Assembly (NCBI RefSeq): GCF_000372725.1
Contig: NW_005202428.1
Coordinates: 2,215,854-2,279,853 of the forward strand
Source of the DNA: Emiliania huxleyi CCMP1516
Taxonomy: Eukaryota; Haptophyta; Isochrysidales; Noelaerhabdaceae
Direction of reading: 5' to 3'
Length of the DNA stretch: 64,000 nt
The translations under genes and the position numbers were made by a program. Every line of letters starts with the position of its first letter. Position 1 is the stretch's first letter. The notes under the pieces are model-generated. The model was not told the origin of the DNA. It did not search any database and was given only the letters and a program-made list of their open reading frames with translations. Below are positions 55,367-64,000 of the stretch, one piece after another.

Positions 55367-56429
55367 GAGCACCGGAGGGCCATCGAGACGGCGACGCCCC
55401 CCACCGCGCCGAGGCAGACGATCGCGGTCGCCCAGGCGCCGAAGCCGACGAAGAGGGCTCCGGAGGCGAGGGAGGCGGCGTCGGTGGCGAGGAGGGCGGC
55501 GGCGGCGAGGGGGAGGGAGAAGAGGGACATGAGAATATTGCGCGCCCAGAGCGAGGCGGCGACCGAAGAGTCCTTGAGCAACAGCTCCATCAGCGTGCCT
55601 GCAGGCGCGGCACCGACGATAGCCCCGTCACTGACCCGACCGTCATCGCCATGCCACAGAAGGGTGGCTGGAGGTGGGAAGAGGAGGCGCACGTCTAGCC
55701 ACACGCCTGTGAGCCTCGGCAGAGAGTGCGCGGCCACCCGCCGCACGCCCAGCCCAGCCCGGCAGGGAGGTGGCGGGGAGGAGGAGTCTAGGAGGTGTCT
55801 AGCCCCGCGCCTGCGAGGCCCGACAGCGCGCAGAGGGAGAAGAGGGCGAGCAGGCCGCGGGCGCGATCCACTCCGCCGTCGGCCCCGTCCGCAGCGCCGC
55901 TCGCCGCGCGGCTCGGCCGCTGCCAGGAGGGCGCGCTCGACTCGACCAGCATCAGCCCGGCGCTGAGCAGAGAGATGGCCGCCCACCGGACCTTGCCCAG
56001 CCGCTTGCCGAGCAGCCGCACGGCAAAGAGGGCGGCAAAGACAACCTTGGTCTGCGTGCCGACCGCGACCGTGACCGGGTCCAGGTGCGTCACCGCGACG
56101 TACCACAGATTGTTGTGCAGGCAGTAGCAGGCGGCCGGCAGCGCAAAGGCGGCGACAAAGGGCGGCCGGGCGCAAACTGTGCGCAGCTCGGCCTGCAGCG
56201 CGGCGCTCCCCGAGGAGTAGACGCCGCACGCGACGACCGCCAGCGCTTTGAGCACCTCTGTCAGCAGGACCGCGACCGAGCCCAAGTAGCGAGGACCGGG
56301 CAGCGCGCGGCTGTAGCAGGCGGCGACGATCAGAGTTGCGTTTTGCACGACGATGACGGCGAGGCAGCAGCGGCCGGCATGCCGCGAGTCCATCAGCGGA
56401 AGGCGCGAGTAGAGAGAAAGCCTAAGCAT
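54909..56429 (-). CDS. Nucleotide-sugar transporter (SLC35A-like)
   Basis: The start is ATG 56429 or 56393 (MDSRHAGRCCLAVIVVQNAT). Exon 1 holds the family core: LLTEVLKALAVVACG, PPFVAAFALPAACYCLHNNL, WYVAVTHLDPVTVAVGTQTK and VVFAALFAVRLLGKRLGKVR. Exon 2 holds AGTLMELLLKDSSVAASLWA and ARNILMSLFSLPLAAAALLA, then ATAIVCLGAVGGVAVSMALR. The next holds YTDNLLKSFAVGVSIALACL, the Lys-containing helix shared with CMP-sialic acid and UDP-galactose transporters. The final exon, in another frame, is MQIAPRAGAGAALVAVASTV, then YYTD and an acidic tail, ending at 54909. It is a ten-helix Golgi antiporter exchanging a nucleotide sugar for a nucleotide monophosphate. The exact sugar is not predictable. Confidence 0.75.
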
Positions 56430-56452
56430 CTCTCTCTCGAGGTTCTCGAGGA

Positions 56453-56548
56453 GGACACACCTCTCCTTAAAATCCCTGTGTGGTGGCGGCGTGCCGTCCT
56501 CCCATCCCTCCCTTGGGTTGTCTGTTTTCTTTCTTTTCTTTCTTTTTT
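56453..56548 (-). repeat. Short copy of the dispersed CAGACAA repeat, inverted
   Basis: Read on the minus strand it gives GAAAACAGACAACCCAAGGG, AGGGATGGGAGGACGGCACG and CCGCCACCACACAGGGATTT, the same as 37765-37845. It lies in the upstream region of the transporter gene. Confidence 0.8.
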
Positions 56549-57281
56549 CTCGAGGTGGATATCCTTTGGCCGCGTTGGGTAGCGAGGATTACGCATCTCT
56601 CAAAACCGGAAAGAGAGAACATACGGTCCCGTACGAAAGTGTGAACAGGTTGGAGCAGCAGCTCCTGAGCACGGCGCCGCAGGCGCCTGTTGATAAGTCC
56701 AGGTGATAGCCCTGGATGGGCAATGCATACGCCTAGTTGGGCCTCAGATCGCCCGACCGCGTCCCGGTGCTCTGTGGTCGGATTTGTGACGCCGCCGCAC
56801 CGCGCCGCGGCCGGGGGCCCTCCGGAGGCCGAGGATGGCCGTGTCCCGTGACGGACCGGGACGAGCTCTTGGAGGTTCAGTGTCAGTGTAATATTGTAGA
56901 GACCAATCATGTCCACAATATCTCTCAGTCTAGCTAAGCCTGGGAAGGCGATTCCGGGGCCGTACAGCAGCTTGATGGTGCTTCGCCGGCGTGCGTCCCG
57001 GAGCGGTCCCGGACGGGCGGTCCGTGGGAGGAAAACGAGGATCAGCGCCGACGGCGCTCTGATTCGACTTTTAACTTCAAACAAAGACAGTGGCACGCGC
57101 CGCAGCGCGGCGCGTGCGACTGTCAGGAGCGGATCCGTCAGTTAGTCGTGTTCACGCCGGCATCGTGATCCTCACAACCTGCCCAGACTTTAGGCCACAA
57201 GAGTTGGATCACCTCGTTGATCTCGCCACGCGTGTTCATCGCGCCACGTGTCGCGCTCCCGCCTCTGTGGCGCACACACAC
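56549..57281. other. Divergent spacer between transporter and sulfotransferase genes
   Basis: The minus strand has a 630-bp open frame whose middle (ALILVFLPRTARPGPLRDAR, IVDMIGLYNITLTLNLQELV) looks protein-like but matches nothing I know. A strong hairpin lies at 57086-57124 (own entry). The region should contain the promoters of both genes. Confidence 0.4.
57086..57124. other. Strong 18-bp hairpin with 3-base loop
   Basis: The left arm GACAGTGGCACGCGCCGC and right arm GCGGCGCGTGCGACTGTC pair with one mismatch around the loop AGC. It is far stronger than chance pairing in the surroundings and lies about 160 bp before the sulfotransferase start codon. Confidence 0.7.
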
Positions 57282-58872
57282 ATGCAGCCCCACCCTCTGC
57301 CCGACGAGGCGGCCCTCTCGGCGCTCGCCCGACGCTGGGAGCCCGCGCTCTTCGCGGCCCGCACCGACGCGCCCTTCGACCCCGCCGGCCTCACGCCGTG
57401 CATCGGCACGCCCGCCGGCCGCCGCTGCGCGCCGGGGGCCTTTGTGCTCGGCGCGTGGCAGACTGGCACCAAGCACCTCGCGGCGCTGCTCAGGGCGTCG
57501 CACCCAGAAGCGCTCGTGCCGCTGGGCAACGGCGCGTGCTGGGGTCAGTGGAAGAACGACGAGGGCGGGCGGCGCTGGCTCGAGCGCGCCGTCCCCGCCT
57601 CGTTGGATCCGTCGGCTCAGCTCGCCGCGGCGCTCCACTGCCACGCGACGCTCCAGTTCTACCCGGACAGCGCGCACCGCTTCCACAAGTGGTGGGAGGA
57701 GTCGTACTGGCCGTGCAAGAAGCGCTGCACTGACGTGCCGGCGTGCGAGAAGACGTACTACGAGAAGGAGATGTGGACGTGCAAGGCGGCGGCGCTGCGC
57801 GCGCACGACGCCGCGGTGGACCTGCCCACCGTGCCGGCGGGCGGCGCCTTCAACTTCACCACGCCGTGGCTCCTCCGCTCCTTTTACGGCAGCCGGCCGC
57901 CGCGCCTGATCGCGCTGCTCCGCTCGCCGATTGACCGGCTCGTGCACGCCTTCTATGGCCACCCGCACTATGGCAAAAAGTACGGTGCCGCGTCCACCCC
58001 GCAGCTTTGGTGCGCTCAGCATGGCGGCACCGTCCCTGACTCGCGCTCGCGGGGACTCCAGGCGTCGGCGCGCGGCGGTTTGGCGAGTATGTGACCGAGC
58101 AGGTGGCCGGCTGGAGGGCGTGCGAGCGGCGCCACGGGCTGCGGCGCTGCGCGATCCACTTCGAGCAGCTCGGGCCCGAGCCCGCCGCCGTCTTTTTCCA
58201 CGCAGGCCGCCGCCCCGCCCGCCCCCAACCCTCCGTGAGCCTGGAGCGCTGCTCGCCATCTGCAAAGCGTTGCTTGGACGGGGACACACGCCCCGGCCGG
58301 CGCCACCACGGCGTCGGTGACGCCCGCCCGCCGCCGCCGCTCCTCCCCTCCCACAGACCAGATCATCCGAGGCATGTACGCCCCTTTTGTCGAAGACTGG
58401 CTGCGAGCCATGGCCGGTGCGCCGCCGCCTGCCCCGCTCCGCCCTCCCCGCTCGCCGCGATCCCGATGACAGCCGCCGCCAGCCGCGCCCGTCCGCAACC
58501 AGTCCGGGCGCGCGGGCAGGCGCGCTGCTCTGCCTTCGGACCGAAGACCTGCTGGAGCCGGCGACGCGCCGCGCCGCGCTGCGCCGCGCGTGGAGGCACC
58601 TCGGGCTGGGCGTGGCCTCGGTGGACGCCACCGGCCTCGCAACGGCGGAGGCGAAGCTGCCGGCGACCCGCGAAGAGCTCGGCCGGCGGCGCGAGCCGAC
58701 GGAGGCGCGCGAGCCGCTCCTCGCCGCGACGCGCGCAGAGCTTTGCGCGCTCTACGCGCCGCTCAACCGGCAGCTGAGAGACTTGCTCGCCGCCGACCGG
58801 ACGAGCTGCGAGGGCGTGGGCTGCGACGGCTTTCTCTGGTCGCAGGATTGCACCGCCGCTGAGGGTGTGTAG
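57282..58872 (+). CDS. PAPS-dependent carbohydrate sulfotransferase-like protein
   Basis: ATG 57282 (MQPHPLPDEAALSALARRWE). The 5'-phosphosulfate loop is GAFVLGAWQTGTKHLAALLR and the 3'-phosphate site is RLIALLRSPIDRLVHAFYGH. Between them, cysteines (CKKRCTDVPACEK, MWTCKAAAL) suggest a lumenal, disulfide-bonded enzyme. After an intron (from about 57990) the frame continues EYVTEQVAGWRACERRHGLR; later exons give IIRGMYAPFVEDWLRAM, GALLCLRTEDLLEPATRRAA and LYAPLNRQLRDLLA, the usual C-terminal order of GalNAc4S-6ST-like sulfotransferases. It ends DCTAAEGV at 58870-58872. It transfers sulfate from PAPS to a sugar in the Golgi; the acceptor is unknown. No N-terminal membrane anchor is seen, so an upstream exon may be missing. 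Confidence 0.75.
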
Positions 58873-59212
58873 GGGGGGGCGGGGGGGATAGGTCCGGCTG
58901 CCCTTCTCACGAATAGTGTTGGGTGCGCGTGCGCGTGACGTCTACCTTGATGTGTGTTTGTGATATTGTCATTGTGTTGCGTGCGGGGAGGCGGGATGCA
59001 TATTGTGAGCCGACGTGCGGAGGAGAGAGAGGGCGTCGCGGCGCCGGTCAGAAGCCTCAAAACGCGTGGCTTTTCTTTCCTTTAACGCGCGCCTTCGCCC
59101 TGCATTGTGTCTTACAGAGAGAAAAGGGTGAAGCGGGTAAGGTAGCCCCACGGCTTAACAAACACGAGGCTCCACCGATTTTTTACACATTACATTCAGT
59201 GACACCTGACAC

Positions 59213-59500
59213 TGCGTCAGGGGCGGGGAACCCGCAATTTGAGATGCTGAGGGCATTTTGAGTTGCAAAAAATCAATTTAGATTGCATTTTTCAATTCAG
59301 AATGCCGAGTTGACTTTTCGCATTTCAAGATGCACACCGCATTCCAAAGATGGTCCACGCATTCCAGGATGCGTCGACCATCCTGGAATGCGAACTGCAT
59401 TCGTGAATGCGCTAGCATCTGGAGTTACCCCTTTGCATTCTAGGATGCTCCTTGCTATTTCAAGTTGCCTTCCTTAACCTGAGATGCCCAGCATTTTGGC
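59213..59500. repeat. Left arm of a GCATCC-rich inverted repeat pair
   Basis: GCGTCAGGGGCGGGGAACCC, continuing GCAATTTGAGATGCT, is inverted at 61965-61925 with one change. It is followed by many copies of GCATTC(C/T), GGATGC and CAATTT words, among them a local hairpin CGCATTCCAGGATG ... CATCCTGGAATGCG (59347-59384). Confidence 0.7.
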
Positions 59501-61097
59501 CAATGCCGCATGTCGGCGGGGCATCGGGTAGGCTGCGGCTCGGCCTGCGCCTCGGCAGTCGTTGCCGCTGCGCAGCTGGATATGGTGGCGCACGTGGCGT
59601 GGCCTGTCGTTTGCATGTTTTGCGGTGGCAGCCCATAACCGCACGAATTGTGCATGGCCCTCAGCAATCCGTGTTCGATCGGCAACGCCCGTGCCGCTGC
59701 TCTGTGTCTCGTTAGAATAGGCAATGAAAAACGGCGCCCGCTCTCGTCGCATGTGCGCCGGTTGACATATCATGTATGTGGCTCTTTTATGGATAACAAG
59801 GAGTCTCGTTTTCAACTTTTTCTTCTTGTATATGAGCCCGCAGCCCGCGGCTTCCTCGCGCGTTTCGCGCTCCTTAACGGTCTCTCTCTCGCCAGCCCTC
59901 AACTGTTCAGTAGAATTTGCTGCAACTGGGCAGATTCATGTGGTATCATGCTGTCCTCATCAGGTGTCTGTGCCGCAGCGTAGGCGAGACTCTAATCTCT
60001 ATGCCTCGGCACCCCATCGAGGCAGCTCGCGAGGTGAAGCTTGCCAGCAAGGGTATTGTTGCCTACACCAGCAGGCAAGGGAGCACTATGGTGTGAGCCT
60101 GCCAGCACTGGTGCGCAAGCCAGATCAGTACAGTCGTACCGGGCAGCAATGAAGCGCGTTAGGTGCCCGCGGCCGCGCCGGATGCAGTGCTAACGCGGCA
60201 AGCTTGGGCCGCATCAGCAGATGCGTGAGGCGGTGCGGAAACCGTTGTTTCAAGGCCACCTGGTAGGCTCACTCCTTCCCATCCCAGAGGTAGAGGGCAA
60301 GGAAGGTAGTCGATACCCTCGCCACAGATGGACATTTTCATTCAGTGTTATGTGCTACTTTCAGATACGTAGGAGGACTCTGCTGACGGGGTATTTTAAA
60401 GCCCAAGAAAGAAAGAAGCAGGATTGTAACGCCCTCCCCACGCACATTGTTTTCCGCACTTTCCGCATATTCCGCAACCGGAATAGTAAACGGCAATTTG
60501 GGCAATTGTCGGACTCTCCCATTCTGTAGCGTCAAAGCGCAGCTGCCTCGTGGCTCGTGGCGCATGGTGCATCCTGCCCGCTCCCCCGCAGCTACGCTGC
60601 TGGTGATTGATGTCGCACGCGCATGCCCACCCTCACGGCACCCACGCCATACCCGCGCGCTGACAACACATACCTGACATGCGCACTGCACCGACATCCA
60701 GCCAGGCTCCCGCGTCGACGTTGACGCTAACGAAGAGAGGCGCGTTGAGCCGGCGCAAGGAGCACGTCTCACTCACACCACCACTGACGGCCTCCCACTT
60801 CTCGGCCGCAGCTTTTCACAACGTGGTACCTTCGGCTCCTCGTCGCTAGCATCATCAGCGAGTACACCCTGCCTCTCGCCGTTTGCCCTGGCGAACGTGG
60901 CCGTGCTGATTGTCTACCGCCGCGTGGCTGTGCGAGATCTAGACGTGCACACCCCGCACGCCACTCGGCTGTGCTTGCGCAGCAGACGGCGTGGGCGGCT
61001 GCGCAGGCCCCTGGCCGCGGAGGAGGAGGCTGGCCCGTCTGGCGGTGTGCTGGCGGTTGGAAGTAAGAGGGAGAGCACAAACGGGTGTTCGCGATAC

Positions 61098-61546
61098 AGA
61101 GGGAGAGAGAGGGAGAGAGGGAGAGGGAGAGGGAGAGGGAGAGGGAGAGAGGGAGAGAGGGAGAGGGAGAGGGAGAGGGAGAGGGAGAGGTAGAGGGAGA
61201 GGGAGAGGGAGAGAGAGAGGGAGAGAGAGACCGAGAGGGAGAGCGAGAGCGAGAGGACGAGAATAAATGAGAATAGTGGAAGTGAATGGGAGAGTGAGAG
61301 GAAAAAGGGGGGCGTAGGGTTGAAATGAAGAGGGAGAGGGAGAGGGAGAGGGAGAGGAGAGAGAGATGCAGAGGGAGAGGGAGAGGAGAGGAAGAGGGAG
61401 AGGGAGAAGAGGGAGAGGGAGAGGGAGAGTAAGAGAGAGAGGGAGAGGGAGAGAAAGAGGGAGAGAAAGAGGGAGAGTGAGAATAGAGAGAGTGAGTGGG
61501 AGAGTAAGAGGGAGAGGGAGAGGGAGAGGGAGAGGGAGAGGGAGAG
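61098..61546. repeat. Polypurine GAGAGGGA tract in two blocks
   Basis: Bases 61098-61266 and 61327-61546 consist almost only of G and A on the plus strand, in units GAGGGA and GAGAGGGA. Strand asymmetry is nearly complete for about 390 bp; such tracts form triple-stranded DNA. Confidence 0.95.
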
Positions 61547-61639
61547 CTCGCCCTCCACGCGGCGCACCATTGGGGGCGCTGCGGACTATTAGGCCTCGTC
61601 GCACATCGCGCGCATTCTGGATTGTCTTATTTATCTGAG

Positions 61640-61970
61640 ATTAAAATATCCATTTGAAAATGCTTGCCACATCTCGGGGATGGCGACGCCAATTCAGCCA
61701 TCCTGAGATGCAGCGCCCTCCGGCCAGCATCTCAGGATGTAATGGCTCAATCAGGGATGTCGTGGACATCTTTGGTTGCCTCAGGCATCCCAAGATGCAT
61801 GAAGCAATTCAGGATGCGCGAAGCAATTCAGGATGCGCGCGCATCCTGAATTGCTTCATGCATCTTGGGATGCTCGAGGCAATCTCAATTAAAATGGAGA
61901 TCGTATCGGGCAATTTGAGATGCCGGAGCATTTCAAATTGCGGGTTCCCCGCCCCTGACGCTGGGTGGCG
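61640..61970. repeat. Right arm of the inverted pair, with foldback palindrome
   Basis: Bases 61779-61884 fold back on themselves: TTGCCTCAGGCATCCCAAGA, TGCATGAAGCAATTCAGGAT and the complement beyond 61838, with one extra tandem copy of GAAGCAATTCAGGATGCGC. The outer end matches the left arm at 59213. If both belong to one element, it would be about 2.75 kb, but the flanking 8 bases do not match each other. Confidence 0.65.
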
Positions 61971-62009
61971 CCCGCCGCCCGGAGGCGGAGCCCGGTGAGA
62001 CACTGACAT

Positions 62010-62490
62010 CCCCCCAAACGGAAAGAAAACAGACAGCACAAGTGCCACAACGCCAAACTAGGGATGGATGGGAGAGAAGGACAGAGTCCCCACCTTGCAG
62101 AGCAACGATCTTTTGTCATCTAGGAAGGACGATCAGGGGCACAAAGGGAACAACATTGCTAAAAATCTCTCTCAAAGGGAACGGAAGTGGGGAAGCGCGC
62201 ATCGGCCATCGCGAGACACGGAGAGCGGGCTGCGGGGCTTGGCAGGGTTCACACCCACACGACAGGTCCAAGGGAGTCCACACCACCTCTCTCGTATAGG
62301 ACAGATTGCACCCGGCGGCACGGGGGCAGAAGGCGCGCCCCCCCTCCTCCGATTGCGCTCTCCTAAGTAAGTTCTTATGCTCCTCTCTCTCCCCCTCTGC
62401 CTCTCTCTCCCTTAGGGACAGCGGCAGGCTCGCAGCTCAGTGCTCGACTGGCGATCGCTCTCTCTCCACTTAGAGCGACCTTCCTCTAGG
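62010..62490 (+). repeat. Long copy of the dispersed CAGACAA repeat
   Basis: Blocks in common with 36885-37375, in the same order: GAAAACAGACA, GGGAGAGAAGGACAGAGTCC, AGGAAGGACGATCAGGGGCA, GGCAGGGTTCACACCCACAC, GATTGCACCCGGCGGCACGG, GGGACAGCGGCAGGCTCGCA and GAGCGACCTTCCTC. This copy has small insertions relative to the other. Confidence 0.8.
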
Positions 62491-62790
62491 TCTAGCTTGG
62501 CAGCCAGCCGTCCGCAGCACACACACTGTGTGGAGGCACACGCAGGGGCGGCGACATAGAGTCTTTCTCGGACCCAACGGTAATGCTGTCACCTTCGTGA
62601 GTACTCCTACAGATGGCGGAGTAGATTGTTGCCGCAGGAAATTCTTTTTGTTCCGACGAAGGTTCGCCAAAGGCGACCCTGCATCAGAGGCGGCGCAGCC
62701 CTGTCCTCGCCGCGCCCGACCCTCGGGAGGCGAGCCCCCGCCGGTCCGACCCCCGCAGGCGACAATCCCCCAAACGACACCCGCGGCGAG

Positions 62791-63938
62791 ATGGTCCTCG
62801 CCGCCTACGGCAGCTCGCTCTCGCGCGCCAACACCGAGGAGAGCTCGCTCGACACCCTGGTGCGTCGGCAGCCCCTTTTCCCTTCCGCGTCTCCGCTTCC
62901 GCATCACAGCTCGCAGTCTGGCGCCGCGCCGCCACGCGCGCGCGCGCCATCCGCACGCGCCGCCACCCTGCTCTCCCGCTCTCTGCCCCTCCCAAGCCCG
63001 CGCACCTGCCGGCGCAGACAAAGACCACCATCCCGTACAAGGACCAGGAGCGCAAATGCTCCTCGTTCCCTCCGCCGCTGAAGGACATCCGCTTCACGAT
63101 GGCCACGTACATCACACTGACGCAGCTGCTTGGCTTTGCGGGCATCTTCTTCGTGCCCTACTGCAAGGCGCGCGCCGCCCGCTCGAGATGAGCGCGCGGC
63201 TGCTGCGCACAGACAAGCTGCGCACAGACAAGCTGCGCACAGAGATGCGTCGCCCTTGCGGCGAGAGCGGCGCGGGCGGAGCGCACCGCGTCCCACGCCG
63301 CCGCCGCCGCCGCCGCGCCCGCGCAGGTCGCCACCATCTGGTGGGCCTTCATCCTCTGGCCAATCACCGGCTTTGGCATCACCGGCGGCGCGCACCGGCT
63401 GTGGGCGCACCGCAGCTACAAGGCGTCCTTCGCCTACCGCTTCGTCGTGATGCTGGTCAACTCGTGCGCCAACCAGGGCACCATTTTCCACTGGGCGCGC
63501 GACCACCGCACGCACCACTTCCACTCGGAGACGGTGGCCGACCCGCACGACGCGATCCGCGGGTTTTGGTTTGCGCACATGGGGTGGCTGTACCTCAAAA
63601 AGGACCCGCGCGTGGCGGAGGCGGGGCGCAAGGTCAATGTGGACGACCTGAAGGCGGACTGGCCCGTCATGTTCCAGCACCGCAACGACCCGTGGTGGAA
63701 CTTTGTGTGGTGCTTCTTCATCCCGGGGTTTGTGGCGCAGCTCGCGTGGGGCGAGACCTTCTGGAACGGCTTCTTCGTGCCGGGCTGCCTGCGGTACGTG
63801 TGGGTGCTGCACTGCACGTGGATGGTCAACTCGGGCGCGCACCTGTGGGGCGGGCGGCCGTACGACCCGCAGAGCAACCCCGCGGAGAACAAGCTCGTCG
63901 CCATCCTCTCGATTGGCGAGGGCTGGCACAACTGGTGA
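62791..63938 (+). CDS. Acyl-CoA delta-9 desaturase, 3' partial
   Basis: ATG 62791 (MVLAAYGSSLSRANTEE). Exon 1 ends at 62859; the intron 62860-63017 is GT-AG. Exon 2 (63018-63167) holds TKTTIPYKDQERK and the first membrane span TMATYITLTQLLGFAGIFFV. The GC-AG intron 63168-63326 contains three copies of CTGCGCACAGACAAG or close variants. Exon 3 holds ITGFGITGGAHRLWAHRSYK (first His box, HRLWAH), WARDHRTHHFHSE (second, H-x-x-HH) and SIGEGWHNW, where the third box HNxHH is cut by what is probably a donor (ACTG|GTGAGC) rather than a true end. It introduces a cis double bond at C9 of saturated acyl-CoA, in the ER with cytochrome b5. There is no cytochrome b5 domain in the visible part. The rest lies beyond the window. 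Confidence 0.85.
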
Positions 63939-64000
63939 GCGGCGGGCCCGCGCGCGCGAGCGAGCCCCGCGCCCGCGCTCCTCCTCGCCCCCGCGCGCTC

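Larger units (their letters stand above)
58873..62790. other. Four-kilobase spacer filled with repeats
   Basis: No convincing gene between the sulfotransferase and the desaturase. It holds inverted GCATCC/CAATTT-rich ends (59213-59500 and 61640-61970), a polypurine tract (61098-61546) and a long copy of the dispersed repeat (62010-62490). The middle (59500-61080) has only short frames. The last 300 bp before the desaturase are C-rich, without a TATA box. Confidence 0.55.

Noticed and set aside
56467..57096. Minus-strand open frame of 209 residues upstream of the transporter
   Set aside because: Part is the dispersed repeat and the remainder matches no known family; kept only as a note on the spacer.
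60914..61604. Minus-strand Leu/Ser-rich 'protein' opposite the GAGAGGGA tract
   Set aside because: Pure product of the repeat (SLSLSLPLPLPL); no biological coding sequence.
59210..61965. 8-bp target duplication for the 2.75-kb inverted pair
   Set aside because: The flanks are CACTGCGT and ACGCTGGG, which do not match as direct repeats; therefore the pair was not called a single transposon.

Overview
This is nuclear DNA of a GC-rich unicellular eukaryote, most likely a haptophyte-type alga; a pelagophyte or other chromalveolate alga cannot be excluded. The reasons are multi-exon genes with very short introns, third positions close to all G/C, eukaryote-only families (NOM1, EDRF1, ALKBH6, heterotrimeric G alpha, SLC25 and SLC35 carriers, front-end-free delta-9 desaturase), and AT-rich or repeat-rich spacers with transposon debris. 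I saw no rRNA, tRNA, CRISPR, operon or bacterial feature.

Layout. 0-6 kb: 3' part of nucleolar NOM1 (+), a chromodomain protein with a probable frame break (-), a membrane acyltransferase 3 (-). 6-14 kb: an arginine/serine-rich protein (+), a short hAT-like transposon with matching 8-bp target duplications, a secreted PAN/Apple-like protein (-), an EamA/DMT transporter (+), a small hypothetical membrane protein (+), and the tail of a LINE-like retroelement (-). 14-27 kb: a Tudor-domain nuclear protein (+), a large EDRF1 homologue (-) transcribed divergently from an Ala/Glu/Lys-rich coiled-coil protein (+), and an SGNH/PC-esterase-like protein (+). 28-42 kb: a sodium:solute symporter in about ten exons (+), a tyrosine-recombinase element with a 94-bp direct repeat (-), a fused histidine-phosphatase/NAD-kinase protein (+), a repeat-rich 1.7-kb spacer, a minute ATP6AP2-like protein (+) and ALKBH6 (+). 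42-64 kb: a mitochondrial carrier (-), an armadillo-repeat protein (-), a G protein alpha subunit (+), then three neighbouring genes that could serve glycan synthesis: a GT8 glycosyltransferase (+), a nucleotide-sugar transporter (-) and a PAPS-type sulfotransferase (+). A repeat-filled 4-kb spacer follows, then the first three exons of an acyl-CoA delta-9 desaturase cut by the window end.

The most striking general feature is the introns. Many are about 65-110 nt, many use GC (and apparently GA) instead of GT at the donor, and in several the first 10-24 nt of the intron are a near copy of the first bases of the following exon, as expected if the intron arose by insertion with target duplication. 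Many carry one of two repeated words, GACACGTCC or TCTCGGCTA. Reading-frame arithmetic supports each junction quoted below, but none has transcript evidence here. Mobile DNA is abundant: a hAT-like element, a second short element with 29-bp inverted ends, a dispersed repeat present at least five times, a retroelement tail present twice, and a tyrosine-recombinase remnant.
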